This document shows positions 22,301 through 34,140 of a stretch of DNA of 64,000 nucleotides, one piece after another (position 1 is the stretch's first letter; each line of letters starts with the position of its first letter). The notes under the pieces were generated by a model. That model saw only the letters and a program-made list of their open reading frames with translations. It was not told the DNA's origin and searched no databases. The stretch lies in NCBI RefSeq assembly GCF_000276665.1, contig NW_004955484.1, positions 4,224,677-4,288,676 on the forward strand, read 5' to 3'. The DNA comes from Chinchilla lanigera (taxonomy: Eukaryota > Chordata > Mammalia > Rodentia > Chinchillidae). The translations under genes were made by a program, and so were the position numbers.

Positions 22301-22466
22301 TCCACTTTAGCACAGCTTTACATTTCCTACATTCCAAGTGTTAGATGTCCAGTAAGGCTTGGCATCTAGGAGCCTTATTCTTGAAGAATGGTCTTTCTGT
22401 GTTCGCCAATGAAGTAGCTACTAGTAGCTAAACAACTGTTAGTTGTCTAGCTTTAAATTTATTAAA

Positions 22467-22555
22467 ATTGCCAGGAATATAGCTCAGTGGAATCGTGACC
22501 ACCTGGCAGGCACAATGTCCCAAGTTCAATTCCCGGTACAGAAAAAAAAAAAAAT
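22467..22555 (+). mobile_element. ID SINE
   Basis: GCCAGGAATATAGCTCAGTG, CACCTGGCAGGCACAATG, TTCAATTCCCGGTAC, A tail. Its flanks TTTAAATTTATTAAAATT look duplicated. Confidence 0.9.
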
Positions 22556-23870
22556 TAAAATTAGAAATTCAGTTCTTCAGTCACATAGCCACATGTCAAG
22601 TGCCTAGTTGCCAATTGTGTGAAATGAGAAATATAGATCACTTCAACCACTGCAAAAGTTCTGTTGGACAGCTCTAATCTAAATTCCTCTTTCTTTGGGG
22701 GTAGGCTCTCATCCCACACAAAAAAGTTCAAAGACTATACACAGCATAATAATATAGTTGTGGCATTTTTATATAACATAAGACTGTCATATACAATTGT
22801 GCCCTACAACCTCTTTTAAAACCTGACCCAGTGTTGAATGAAACTCCAGTGAGTGATGGAACGATCTCTTACTGATATTGTCAGGTGCTGGCCCTGGGAT
22901 GCAGATGTGAGAGGGACAGCATGCTCAACCGTGGCACGTGGGAGTCTGAGGAACTGAGAACAGGAGATGAGCTTACAGGATGATTGTCTGCTGTACATCC
23001 TTTCTAATTTCATTCATTTGTTCTATCCCAAGCCAGAAATCAGGATGCATGTCTCTGCCTCCTTAGTTTGTTTCGCTCCACAAGCCTTAAGAATGAGTAT
23101 AAGCCAAGATGAAGGATGAATCAGATCTAAATTTCCCAAGGAAATTTTCATGGTTTAAGAAATGAACTCTCTCAATTGTAAATAAAATGTCCTGAAATGG
23201 TTCGTTGTAAAGTCATAACCCATGACTATACAAAGACCCAAACTGGGCATCTGTATTAAGCCCTAAAGTTTGTGAGGGTCCCAAATTTTCAAAATAATTT
23301 TGTAGGGAGTGAGAAACAAAGGGACTTTTACTGTAATTTAATAGTATTTCTATCTATAATTACTACATACCTTCATTTTTTGTGTAACGAATTCAGTTGT
23401 TAAATTTTCAATACATTCAAACAAAATCTATACTCTTTTTCAACTTGTGAATAGTGACTTCATAAGTATCTGGAAAGGCAGAATCTACTGCTGATAACTT
23501 TTGCACAAAAATCTGCCCTTGTATTGTCGTGCAATATTTTTAAAAAATAGTTTAGGCTTTATTATATGATTTAACCCACTCCTAAACATTAATTATTCTC
23601 ACTGACTCTAGATAGTATCATGAAATCTGCTGAATCTACAGACCAACGGAACAAAAATTTCAAAATGGACATGTACAAGTGACATTGGCCAGTTAACAAT
23701 AAACCTCTAATAGGCATTGGTCAGGGATCCTCAATAACCCGGCCCTTTCGTTGAGGTCTTTACTGCATAAACATCTCTGGTCGTTCAGAGAAAGATCGTT
23801 TCAAGCACAATGCTGAGGAAAAGCAGGAACCAATAACCGGAGTCCAGGTATAATATCTACCTAAAGTGTG
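22556..23870. other. Intergenic stretch, nothing recognised
   Basis: AT-rich, no open frame over 65 codons, no SINE. No feature supported. Confidence 0.4.
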
Positions 23871-23871
23871 T

Positions 23872-24110
23872 CTTCATTCATTCTACACACTTAATGGGCA
23901 TCTGCCGTATGCCAAGGGGCAATCTGTGTGTTGTGGGTGCAGCAGCAAACACAGCAGGCAAAAGTTCCTCCTTTCATACAAGAGATATTTCTGTCAGTTA
24001 GAGCACAAGGGAAGAAACAGTAAACAAAGGCCCGTCAGAGGCTAAGTACTCTGAAGAAGATTAAAGCAGGGGAAGGGGCTAAGGAGTGAAGAAGTGTGGC
24101 ATTCTACAGA
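23872..24110 (-). mobile_element. Old L2 LINE relic
   Basis: TTCATTCATTCTACACACTT, then ATCTGCCGTATGCCAAG and GCAGCAAACACAGCAGG. It parallels the common reverse L2 3' end and adjoining sequence. Confidence 0.45.
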
Positions 24111-24369
24111 TGTGAAAGAGACATCTTCACTGGGGAGGGACGCTTGAGCAGCGGGCCTCTTGAAGCAGAAAGGCAAGTCACATGGAGATCTGGTGGCAGA
24201 GTGCCCCAGTGAACACCAATGTCCATAGGGACTATGCAAGTTTAATGAGAAGCTGCTCTGTGCGCAGTACTCTACTGGTCTTGCGAAGGATAATGAAGTA
24301 CAGACATTATAGGAAGGACCATAGGACAGAGAAGTCATGCTATTATGAGCCCTTGGACACTGTAATTGT

Positions 24370-24520
24370 GCTGCCTGGATGACTCCGCCATGAGCTGGAT
24401 AACCTCAGGCAGGTTCCTCAACATCTCCTTGGTGCAGGTCCTCAAATGCAGGGTGGGTAGAATAATATCAGCACTGCTTCCTCGGAGTCGCTAGGGAGAC
24501 TAAAACATTCAGGTGTGGAC
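24370..24520 (+). mobile_element. MIR SINE relic
   Basis: CTGGATAACCTCAGGCAGG, TCCTCAAATGCAGGGTGG, then AATAATATCAGCACTGCTTC follow the MIR 3' half in order. Confidence 0.6.
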
Positions 24521-25079
24521 GGTCTTTCGCCAGCACTCACCAAGTGCTGGCTGTGAGTATCACGAAAACAATGCTGTCTCTTACCATTGCTGACAACGCT
24601 GTGCATTTGTTGAGTCCGTATTTAAAATAAGATCTCAAATTCTTTATGACATTTCTGATCAGACTGATATGATAAAAATAAATTGATACAATACTTTCCA
24701 ATCCTCTGGATTCTCTATATTATTGACTTTCCGCCAGAAGCAATTATGCCCTCCCATGGGGTATCTGGAAATGTCTGGAGATTTCTTTTTACTATCTTAT
24801 TTTTAATAGGTATGTAATATAATTGTACATATTTTATCTGTACACATTTGTATTGTCACAAAAGGGATGAGCTGCTGCTGGCTTCTGGTTGGTAGGGGCC
24901 TGGGATACTGCTAAAAGTCCTTGCAATATACAGAACAGTTTCCTACAGTAAAAAATTATATAATTCAACATAATAGCGCAAAGCTTAACAGACCATGTTT
25001 TACGTTGTCCAGGGATAAAGACAAAGAGCTGAAGACTCAGGTAGATTTCTGTTAGCCAGCATTACCACTGCTGACATTG

Positions 25080-25415
25080 TAACTTCTTTGGAAGGAATTC
25101 TTTGGCTCATGGCTTCAGAGATTGAAGTTTATGTTCTCCTAGTTGCAAGGCAGAAAGGACATGGCAGAAGGACACCATGGAGGGAAGTTGCCCAACCATG
25201 GCAGCCAGGAAGCAGAGAGAGAGAGAGAGAGAGAGAGAAGCCAGGCAGAGAGAGAGACACACACACCCAGGGACCCACCCGCCTCCTAACCACACACTCA
25301 GCTAATGAACTCATCAATGGGTTGGATTAATCCACAGAAGGGTAGAGCACCCCTATGAGTGAGACACCTTCCAAACCCCAGCTTTTAGGGCACACTTGTG
25401 ACCCAAACCATAACA
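25080..25415 (-). repeat. Copy of the same repeat family as 13.1-13.8 kb, opposite strand
   Basis: Contains CATGGCAGCCAGGAAGCAGA, GGTTGGATTAATCC and an end CCAAACCATAACA. These are the reverse of the family seen at 13,103-13,800. A (GA)n run at 25,215-25,241 lies inside it. Confidence 0.5.
25215..25262 (+). repeat. (GA)n/(CA)n simple repeat
   Basis: About 13 GA units at 25,215-25,241, a short gap, then GAGAGAGAGA with a CACACAC end. Confidence 0.9.
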
Positions 25416-25440
25416 TCTTCCATCTCATTCACTCTCATTT

Positions 25441-27566
25441 GTGCCACCACCCCAAATGTCCTGACAGAGAAGATGTCATAGCCAAGGGTATCTGGTGCCC
25501 ACACTTTCAGTAGCCACCTTCAAAGAAAAGTAGTAGAGTAGGGATTATAGAGCTACAGAGCAAAGATAGGAAATGCTATGAGGTTTCCCGGGCCCAGTCA
25601 CTCCCCAATCGGTCTAGACAAATGTCTAACAGTTCTGAGAACAAAGAAAGCATCGATGTCAAAAAGCTTTCTAGGAAACCATTCAAGAGAAAAGACAAAC
25701 TGTGATGGGGGAAAGGGCAAAGGAAGGATGGGAAAAAGAAAAACTATATTTATACACAAGATAGTTAAGGTAGTTACACAGCTAGTTTCTCTTAGTTCAT
25801 TGAAAAGAAAGGCTCGTGAAAAGAACGGTTTGGATGAGGTACCATGCCTATGTTTTGTACTCTGAATAACTACTACGAAGACAACCCCATGCAATGGATT
25901 AATTATTGTAACTCTCCTATTAACCTGCTTTGAAATTCTGCTTTGTTGTTATTTTTATTTTTTTCTCTTTAAAATAAAAAAAATAACTAATGAAAAGCAA
26001 AGAAAATTCTCTCTAGGCACCACAGCATTTAGATCAGTGTTCTCCATCTTTCTTTCATTGTCCCCTCCCAATGACTACCACTCTCAGAAAGTCTTTTTAT
26101 ACCCTTCCTTTTCCCTAAGTATCTTCCCTTATGAAAGGGAGGACCACAAACCATCGTAGTATCTAAGGGGTTTTTGCCCCCCTACAACCAGTTTTCAGTC
26201 CTTCGCAGGGGTGAATACACGGCCTACATCACTGTCCCTAATACCTTTCGCTCCCTTCCCAGCCCCTCTTTTTTCCTCAAACGTCTTTTCATTGGTCATC
26301 CCCCCGACTGTATTCCTTGTTCAAGAATAATTAAATGTGATTAAGGAAACCCACACACGAGGGCAATTTTTAAACTGTAAAGATCTATGAAACGTTCGGT
26401 GTTAGCAATAGTTAAAAAAAAAGTAAGCAACACTGACTGTAAGCCTCCCCTGGCCCTGACCCTGGCCCTGGCCCCACTCACCCTAATCCTCACCGTTTGG
26501 CGTAGCCATTGGTCCTACTTTCCCGGCAGGTGTTCATGTTGGCTTCTTACGGTAATCAAAGCGCCGGAAGGAAGCTAGTTTACTGTTTGCTTTTTCAGTT
26601 TATGACAGGAACTGATAAGTGCAATAGGTACATGGAGCCAACGTTCATTAAAAGAAAGGAGCACATTTCAGAGAGAGAATTATTATTGCTCTACCCTAAA
26701 TCAATCTGGACTTGAATTGCTAACTGCAGAGAATGTAAACAGGTTGAAAGAGAAGGAATAAAGATTCCTGTTCTTTTACAGAGGGCTAATGTGCAAGGAG
26801 GGAGCTGGACTATTTAATTCATCATCAACTGAACTACAACTTTAACATCCTGGACATGAATAGCTTGAAAAAAGTTGATTCTATTAAATTTAACTGAGCT
26901 TTCTACGTACCAGTAATACTCTCAGAAACTCAAGGATGTTCATGTGGATATTAAGATAGAAGTAGAGGATTCTATGGTTCTTCAAACTTCTTTGACCAGG
27001 AAATTTTTGTTTTGTTTGTGTTTTGGTTTGGTTTTTTCTCAATATACTTATTAATGTCTGTCCAGAGAGTACTGTGTGAAGCCTGGTTCGGGGTTTCAGC
27101 AATCACAACCTGGATGGACCTAGTACCCTGCTCTCACCTCGCCCATTCCAGAGCCCCAGCAAGCAAGTGCTAAATGTGGAAAATCACATGCAAAGGTGGC
27201 TTAGCTCATGTTGAATGTGTGATCACCTACTTCACTTTGTGATCACCCCAATACTAGCCTACAATGCTTCCCTTTCTCTATAGAACGCTCTCACCATTTC
27301 TGACTATACACCTTCCTTTCTTTCCCACAGAAAAGGGAATCCATTGGATAAGGAACTCAGCTCCCCAGCGCCAAGCATCTGAACTCTCCCTCCCAGTCTT
27401 GCTGGCTTCTTCTCTTGTGCTACAGGGTAGATGTCAGTCTCGCTCCTGTTTAAGGCCAGTCCCTCCCCTTAGTTTCAGATTCCATCTGCTCCCAGCTTCT
27501 CAAGAACTGTTCATTCTAAACTACTCTTCAAATAGATCCTTCTCTTTGCTTTTACTTATCTCCCTT
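25441..27566. other. Intergenic, repeat-poor 2 kb
   Basis: No SINE or LINE is recognised. Around 26,440-26,580 the DNA is GC-richer with several CpGs (CACCGTTTGGCGTAGCCATT). It could be a conserved or regulatory element, but no factor motif is clear enough to name. Confidence 0.3.
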
Positions 27567-27740
27567 CTTGAAAAACTCAGCCAGTGGTGGAAGCCATGCC
27601 TGTAATCCCAGCACTTTGAGGCTGAGACAGGAGGATCGCTGCAAGTTTGAGACCAGCCTGGGCTACAAAGTGAGCTCACGGCCAGATGAACTGCATAGCA
27701 AGGCCCTGTCTCAAGAAGACAAAAGTAAAGAAAAACTCTC
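27567..27740 (+). mobile_element. B1 SINE with internal duplication
   Basis: TGGAAGCCATGCCTGTAATC start, GACCAGCCTGGGCTACAAAG, ending GGCCCTGTCTCAAGAAGAC. Confidence 0.88.
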
Positions 27741-28145
27741 CCTCACTCTTATGTCTTAATCCAACCTGTAGCCTCTGTCTCTCCTCACTTTCATGGTCAA
27801 ACTGCTCTAATGGGTGATCTACATTAACTGCTTTTATTTTCTCAACTTCTATCTCTTCTTCAGCCCACCTCAATCCGGATTAGATCACACACCCTTCTCT
27901 TCACTGCACCCTCTCCAGCTCACAGCAAAACTTTCATTCCACGCTGATCATTCATTCCGATAAACATGGTCCAATTTTCATTTCTCCTGACTTCTCAGTA
28001 ACAATTTTCATTACTGACCACTTTCTCCTTCAAACGCTGGGTCCTGATTTTCCTCCCACTTCTCTGGCCACTTCTCAGTTTTTTGTGTAATATTCTCCTC
28101 TGCCCGGCTCCCAAATGCTGGAGTCCCTGACTGTGGTGAAAACGG

Positions 28146-29048
28146 AGCCCTCCTACATTGTTGTGGCATGTAAACTAGTATAACCACTATGGAAATCAGT
28201 ATGGAGGTTTTGCAAAGAACTAAAATTAGAAATTCCATTTAACCCAGCTAGCCCCCTGCCAGGTATCTTCCCAAAAGACCTAAAGACATCATATTACAGT
28301 GATACATACCTATGTTTAAAGCAGCACAGTTTACAATAGCTATTCTGGGAGCAACTTGTACATCCATCAACAGAAAAATTGATAAAGAAAATGTAGTATC
28401 TAGACATAATGGAGGGCGAGGGATATAGTTCAGTGGCACAAATGCCTGCCTGGCAAGCACAAGATCCTGAGTTCGATCCCCAGTAAAAAAAAAAAAAAAA
28501 AGAAAAGAAAAAAAAAAGAAAAAGAAAAAAAATAGACATAATGGAATACTAATCAGCTATAAAAAAGGATAATACATTTATGACTTTTGTAGTACCATGG
28601 ATAAACCTGGAAAATCTGAAATAAGTCAGACACACAAGCTGAAATACCATATAGTATCTCGCATTTGAGTAAGACAAAGTACAAATAAAGAGCAAACTAA
28701 AGATCTGCTAGAAGGAAACAAGGAGATAGATCTTTTCTATATGGGAAAGGGTCCAGGAGACGGAGGGTGAGGGGCAGGGTAGAAGGGGAAGTACAAAGAT
28801 ATCTGCTGCATCATGGACATGTACCAAACACACACAATGAAGGTAAACTTTGTATGTCATAAACATGAAGTAAAAATAATAGTGAAAACAGGGAAAGGAG
28901 ATTTACAGACAGGGAGGCAGAAGGGTGGGAAGGGGCCCAGGGCTAAAAATAATCAAGATACATTACAATGGTGTACCTACTCCCTCAGGTGAACGTAAAC
29001 TTCATGCACTGCAAACATGTACTAATAAAATTTTTAAATTTTTTAAAA
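28146..29048 (+). mobile_element. L1 3' end fragment
   Basis: Starts with the L1 ORF2 tail text ACTAGTATAACCACTATGG and ends ACTAATAAAATTTTT. It is paralogous to 38,860-39,415 and 50,131-50,640. An ID element is inserted at 28,414-28,532 with a 13-base target duplication. Confidence 0.85.
28414..28532 (+). mobile_element. ID SINE with perfect target-site duplication in L1
   Basis: tRNA-like body (GGGATATAGTTCAGTGGCAC, then GAGTTCGATCCCCAGTA) and a long A-rich tail. TAGACATAATGGA flanks it at 28,401-28,413 and 28,533-28,545, which shows target-primed insertion. Confidence 0.93.
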
Positions 29049-29418
29049 GCTCCAGCATAGAGCCTTTTCTTTTCTCACTGTATGCTTTCTCTCTAGACCA
29101 TTTCTTCTATGCCCACAATGCACCACTTACTTATATGTAGATGCCTGATGCACGTATAGCCCTGGCCCAGATATCTCTGAGCTCCATATCTATATTTGCA
29201 ATCACTGATTTGACATATCTTAAACATCTCAAAAAATCCTCAGACTCAACATGCAAGTTATTTTCCTGATTTCCTTCTCATCTACCCCAAGCCACCCTTC
29301 ATCTCCCTTGGGTCTCTTTCTCATCTCTCATTATGTTGCCAAAGAGCAAACTTGGACTTTGTCCTGAACTTCTTCTATCAATCATTCACCAACTGTCTGT
29401 TCTACCTGGGTAGCATTT

Positions 29419-29583
29419 CTTTTTTTTTTTTTTTTTTTGAGATAGGGTCTCACTATATAGTTCAGCAGTTCAGCCTGGCCTTGAACTCACTATGTAGCCT
29501 AGGCTGGCCTCAAACTCACAGAGATCCTCCTACCTCAGCCTCCCGAGTGCTGGGATTACAGGCGTGCACCACTACACCCAGCT
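29419..29583 (-). mobile_element. B1 SINE with internal duplication
   Basis: Starts with 18 T, GAGATAGGGTCTCACTATAT, two GGC(C/T)TGGCCT units, then GTGCTGGGATTACAGGCG. Confidence 0.93.
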
Positions 29584-30122
29584 TGGTTAACATTTCTTTT
29601 TTCTTTTTTTAGCATTTCTTAATTTCATGTTTTTCTTTCCCCCACCCAGGCCTTCCTCCCTTGAAATTCATGCTACCATCCTCTCTTCTATGAAAAACTG
29701 ACTGGTCTTTCTGCTGCCAAGCTCCCACTTCAATCCAATATCGATACTCTATTAAAAATTCAGAAAGTCTGAACATTGTAACATAGTTAGAAAGTCTCAT
29801 GATATGGTGCTTTTGCCCCTCTCTTATCACTCACTCATAAGTTTTATTTTCCACCCATCTGAAATCTATAGTTCTACCAATACAACACATAAATGTCTTC
29901 TTCTGGATTTTAGATCATGCTATTTTTCCCAGAATACCCTACTCTGTCCCACTCCCACCTGCTTTGGCTTTTTTGAAAGATCTCTTCAGGTCTCAACTAA
30001 AACATCTCTGGAAGTTTTTTCTGGCTTGACAATCCTCCAGCCTCGAATACCACCACTATGAGCTCTCTATTATCATAACATTTATCACACCGTAGTAAAA
30101 TCATCCAATTTACATGTTCTTT

Positions 30123-30240
30123 GAGTAAGCTCTTTGAGGAAAGGGCCTATCTTACTCATGCAGGTATAATCTATGTGTAGCACAGTTCCTGGCACATAGG
30201 AGGCACCCAATAAGTAGTTATTTAATGAATGAAGACCTTG
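30123..30240 (+). mobile_element. L2 LINE 3' end
   Basis: CTCTTTGAGGAAAGGGCC, CACAGTTCCTGGCACATAGG, CACCCAATAAG and TTTAATGAATGAA is the canonical L2 3' terminal sequence. Confidence 0.8.
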
Positions 30241-30766
30241 ATCTCATCTAAATTTTATGTTCAAAGCTCATTCTATATATAATATTTAGGAGAGGAGTAC
30301 ATTTAACCGATCACAGAACGCTCCATTCTGAGAAACACAGTGGTATGTTTGAAGGTCCAGATAAGAAAAAAAGCACTTAAAAGTTTCCTGTTTAAGAGAA
30401 ACAAGGGAAATAGGATCTTAAAGCCAACAGCTCAGAAGTGCTGGGTCAAGTGGTGCAGTGGTGGAGGTGAAGTAGAGATTCAAAAACTTAAATTGACCTG
30501 TATTTTTAATAGTAATATTGCTTTTGGCAACATTAGTATTGTACTATTAATTGTAATGTTGCTCGTGGCCAGAGAGGCTGCAAGGTATGCTGGTTTTCTA
30601 CGTGGCTCCCTTCAAGCAGTTAGCAAATACTTGGTGATTTATTACTTTATAGTCTGATGTTTAGTCAAATCTCCAAACAGAAAGTATCTTACCTGGCTTT
30701 TATTCCTCTCCACTCCCATAATGGCATGGGATGGTTAAAAGAATGGCTTTCAATAATACAGTTATT

Positions 30767-30920
30767 GCCAAGTGCGGTGGTACATGCCTGTAATCCCAGC
30801 ACTTCAGAAGTTGAGACAGGAGGCTTGCTTGCGTCTGAGGACCGCCTGAGCTCCACAGTGAGTTCCAGGCCAGTCTGAACTATAGAGTGAGACCCCGTCT
30901 CAAAAACAACAAAACAAAAA
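30767..30920 (+). mobile_element. B1 SINE with internal duplication
   Basis: TGCCAAGTGCGGTGGTACAT start, ending GAGACCCCGTCTCAAAAAC. Confidence 0.9.
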
Positions 30921-31224
30921 GGAATAGTTATTTTCAACTTTCACATCTTTATCCATCAGCAAGTCCTGCTAACTCAACTTACAAAATACACGTAGAATCA
31001 GGTTACCTCTCGTCATCTCTCCAACTACAAGGTTCACCCAAACCAATCTCAAAGCTCACCTGCAGTGTTACAAGAGCCTCCTAACTGGTCTTTTGATTCT
31101 TCTTGTCCTGCGCCCACTATAGTTCACCTTCCATTTTACAATCCAGAATGAGCAATCTAAAGGGTAAATTAGATGATATCAATTTTCCACCTAGAATCCT
31201 CCAGTAGAACAAGTAGGAAACTGT

Positions 31225-31975
31225 AAATCACTGAATGAATAAACTGTTAAATTTATGTCACATCACACTATTCACTAATAAAAAGGAACGAACTACTGAC
31301 ACATGGACACCTCTCAGAAGTGTAAGGCTAAATGCAAGATGTCTTACACAAAGGAGTCCATGTTGTGTGATTCTTTTTATCCATAGTTCTAGAAGAGACC
31401 GGGTGTGGTGGCACACACCTGTAATCCCAGCCCTCCAGAGGCTGAGGCAGGAGGATCACTGTGAGTTGGAGGCCAGCCTGGGCTATATAAGTGAGTTCAA
31501 GGTCAGCCTGAACTACATAGCAAGACCCTGTTTCAAAAAAAAAAAAAATTCTAGAATAGGAGAAAGTAATATCTACAAAAGATAGAAGAAAATCAGAGCA
31601 GTGGTTTCCTTTTAGATTTCCCAGGGGCAAATGAAAAAAGCTTTATGTGGTGAGAGGAACATTTCACATCTTGGTGAAGGCTTAAGTTATTTTGAGGCTT
31701 GAATTTGTTAAAACTAGGTGATATACACTGAAGATTTATATACTTCACTGTATGCAAATTTTATCCAAAACCAAAAAGAACTGCAAACAAATATTGAGTT
31801 TTAGTTAATGATACATATGCTTGAGTACTTTAGAGAAATTACTGATATCTGCAACATACTTTGCAATGAATCAAAAATGTATCCTACTGAAGAGTGGTAG
31901 GGCAGTAGAAGACTAGGTATGTGACAAAAGAGCTACAACAAAAGCAAATGGTGGAATCATGGTAAGAATATATAT
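31225..31975 (+). mobile_element. Old L1M-like 3' fragment split by a B1
   Basis: The two halves are joined by TTCTAGAA-type duplicated target sequence around the B1 at 31,400-31,548. The right half carries TGTATGCAAATTTTATCC and TGATATCTGCAACATACTTT, common in ancient L1 tails. Confidence 0.5.
31400..31548 (+). mobile_element. B1 SINE with internal duplication
   Basis: GACCGGGTGTGGTGGCACAC start, two CCAGCCTG units and a 13-base poly-A end. Confidence 0.9.
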
Positions 31976-32850
31976 ATTCACTGTGAAGCCCAGCCTTGCT
32001 GTTCAAATTTTTTCATACTAAAATCATTGGAGAAATAAAAAGGTCCAGGCTGACCACACTTCTGGAATGTCAATATAAGGAACTCATTGGACACTCTTTG
32101 CACTGAAACAAATATTTAACTAGTAAAAATTATGAAGAACAGCCACTTAAAGCCTCTGGATATTGTGCCAAGAGCATACAACAAGTAGAGAAACATGTAT
32201 TCAAGAAAATTTAGTAAACCCTGAGAAGAGCAGTAAGGGTCTGTGCAGTTTGAGCTACGACCTGATCTATCTCCCCCTCCCCTAATTACATGTGACAGAG
32301 CCAAGACGAGGAGGCTCCCTCTCTCTCCAGCTCCTAGTCTAGGACTCGGGCCTCAGACCAGGAGGAGCAGGAAGCCAGCATCTCTCATGACTCCACCCAG
32401 CTCTGCATTGCAGAATTTTTTTCCAAGCAAGAAACTAGACTAGGACTCCCTTCCAAAATCCAGTCCCCTCTTGTAAGTTAGAAGGTTTACTTAGGCACAG
32501 AAGTCCCAGAACTCTAGGTCCTAAATGCCTCTACCCCAGCTCACTCATAGTCCCACGCCAGAAGGAGCAAACTAAAAAGAGCAGGGGTGGAGTGCCTCTA
32601 GTGTCTCACTTGTGGATAGAGGCCTCAGAAGAACAGGAGCACAATCTGAGTCCGGCACAGTGGCACAGTCTGTCAAGATGGAGGCCCTAAGAACAGAGAG
32701 CTCAGTATCTTTCCCAAAGGACTTAATTTATTTGAAGAAAACATGGAGAAGTTCATGCCTAAGGAAATTAGGAGGTTCTCTGCTCCATTGAACTATTACA
32801 GTTGTAACGAATAAAAGGCAGAACAGCTAGAAGTTTAAAATAGAGGACCA
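31976..32850. other. Intergenic stretch, nothing recognised
   Basis: Patches such as CTCCCTCTCTCTCCAGCTCC and AACATGGAGAAGTTCATGCC look like an old LTR or retroelement, but there is no diagnostic motif or long frame. Confidence 0.25.
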
Positions 32851-33015
32851 GGGCCGAGCGTGGTGGCACATGCCTGTAATCCCAGCACTCTGAGGCTGAG
32901 GCAGGAGGATCATAGCGAGTTCGAGACCAGCCTGGGCTACAAAGTGAGCTCAAGGCCAGCCTGAACTGCATAGCAAGACCCGGTCTCACAAAGACAAATA
33001 AGTTAAATAAATAAA
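32851..33015 (+). mobile_element. B1 SINE with target-site duplication
   Basis: GGGCCGAGCGTGGTGGCACA start, ending GACCCGGTCTCACAAAGAC with an A-rich tail. AAATAGAGGACCA is duplicated at about 32,838-32,850 and 33,018-33,030. Confidence 0.94.
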
Positions 33016-33119
33016 ATAAAATAGAGGACCATGGGAAGAGACAGCTAGAAAGAACATCCTGGACTCAAAGGAAGCTTTCAAGCCTGCCCTGGCAAAGGAG
33101 CCTGACTATAAGGTCTGAT

Positions 33120-33425
33120 CAAACTATACGAAGTGTGTTTAAGTTAAAAATAAATTTATTACAATAAAAGACACATTGCCATTTCTCCCCCTCAAAATAC
33201 TCCCTCTTGCTTTGAATATATTTATCTCATCTTTCTGGCCACTTTCTGAAACAGTTCTGGAAGTCTTTGCATGCGTGTCTTCAGCTGTGTTGTCATGGCT
33301 GACTCCATGTCCTGAATTGATTCTAAATGTTTACCTCCCATGGTCATTTTGATTAGAGGGAAAAGCCAGAACTTACACAGTGCTAAATCCAGTGAATCAG
33401 GTGAGTAAAGACACACCGTAGTGTT
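33120..33425 (-). mobile_element. Mariner-like transposase C-terminus, fragment 1
   Basis: The minus strand encodes YSPDSLDLALCKFWLFP followed by KMTMGGKHLESIQDMESAM, the C-terminal third of a Tc1/mariner (DD34D) transposase. After the end of the open frame it goes on to REYFEG-like sequence and an A/T-rich 3' end. The third catalytic aspartate, expected after the P-C/S position, is replaced by lysine, and a two-residue insertion sits just before it. Inactive. Confidence 0.75.
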
Positions 33426-33439
33426 ATTATAACATTTTA

Positions 33440-33800
33440 TAATGTTTTATGCATTTCCGTTGGATAGCACCTGGTAGAAACACTTATTTTTTTACTACAG
33501 CTCATAAAAATATTTACAAAAGAGAACTTCTGAAAGTAGCAAGAACAATGGTGTATGTGTATTTAAAGAGAGGGAGATATTTTAAGGGAGATAATGGCAA
33601 TGTGTCTTTTACTGTGATGTTTGTTTGTTTTGAGACAGTGTCTCGTTATGTAGTTCAGGCTGGCCTCGAACTCATCAAACTCATGGCCATAGGCCTGCCA
33701 TGCCTCCTGAGAGCTGGGATTACAGGTATACACCACCACATGCAGCTGTTACCATTTTTTAAATTTAAACACATTTTGACCAATCCTTGTATGCCCTAAA
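33440..33800 (+). mobile_element. Mariner-like element 3' fragment 2, opposite orientation
   Basis: The plus strand encodes RGRYFKGDNGNVSFTV. This matches the same transposase C-terminus as fragment 1 but on the other strand. It then continues, after a B1 insertion (33,622-33,745), to a tail resembling the end of fragment 1. The two fragments lie head to head around 33,430. Confidence 0.6.
33622..33745 (-). mobile_element. B1 SINE inside mariner fragment 2
   Basis: Reverse-oriented B1: T-rich start, GAGACAGTGTCTCG, GGCTGGCCTCGAACTC, then GCTGGGATTACAGG. It interrupts the mariner-like sequence. Confidence 0.8.
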
Positions 33801-34049
33801 ACGATATTCTATTGTCAAAAACAATAGAAAAATCAGGTAGCAATGACTGGAATATAATAACTGGGTATGCTGCCAATAATTCAGACCAATGCCAGAAACT
33901 TAACATGAAAATGAGGAAGATTAAAGACACTACCACTAAAACAGCAGCAATCCCAGCTCTTTAGAAAAATAGGATGTATGATCAAGGTTTCATTCTCTAA
34001 GCAGTGGCATCAGAGACTGCACACTCTGGGAAGTTGTTTTGGTTTGGTT

Positions 34050-34140
34050 TGGTTGTTGCTCTTTTCTCCTCTCTCTCTTTTCTTCTCTCCTTCTTTCTTA
34101 TTGTTTTATCTTCCCTCTTTTCCTTTCCTCCTTTCATCAA
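34050..34140 (+). repeat. Polypyrimidine tract
   Basis: TTTTCTCCTCTCTCTCTTTT, then more CT/T-rich DNA. Low complexity. Confidence 0.8.
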
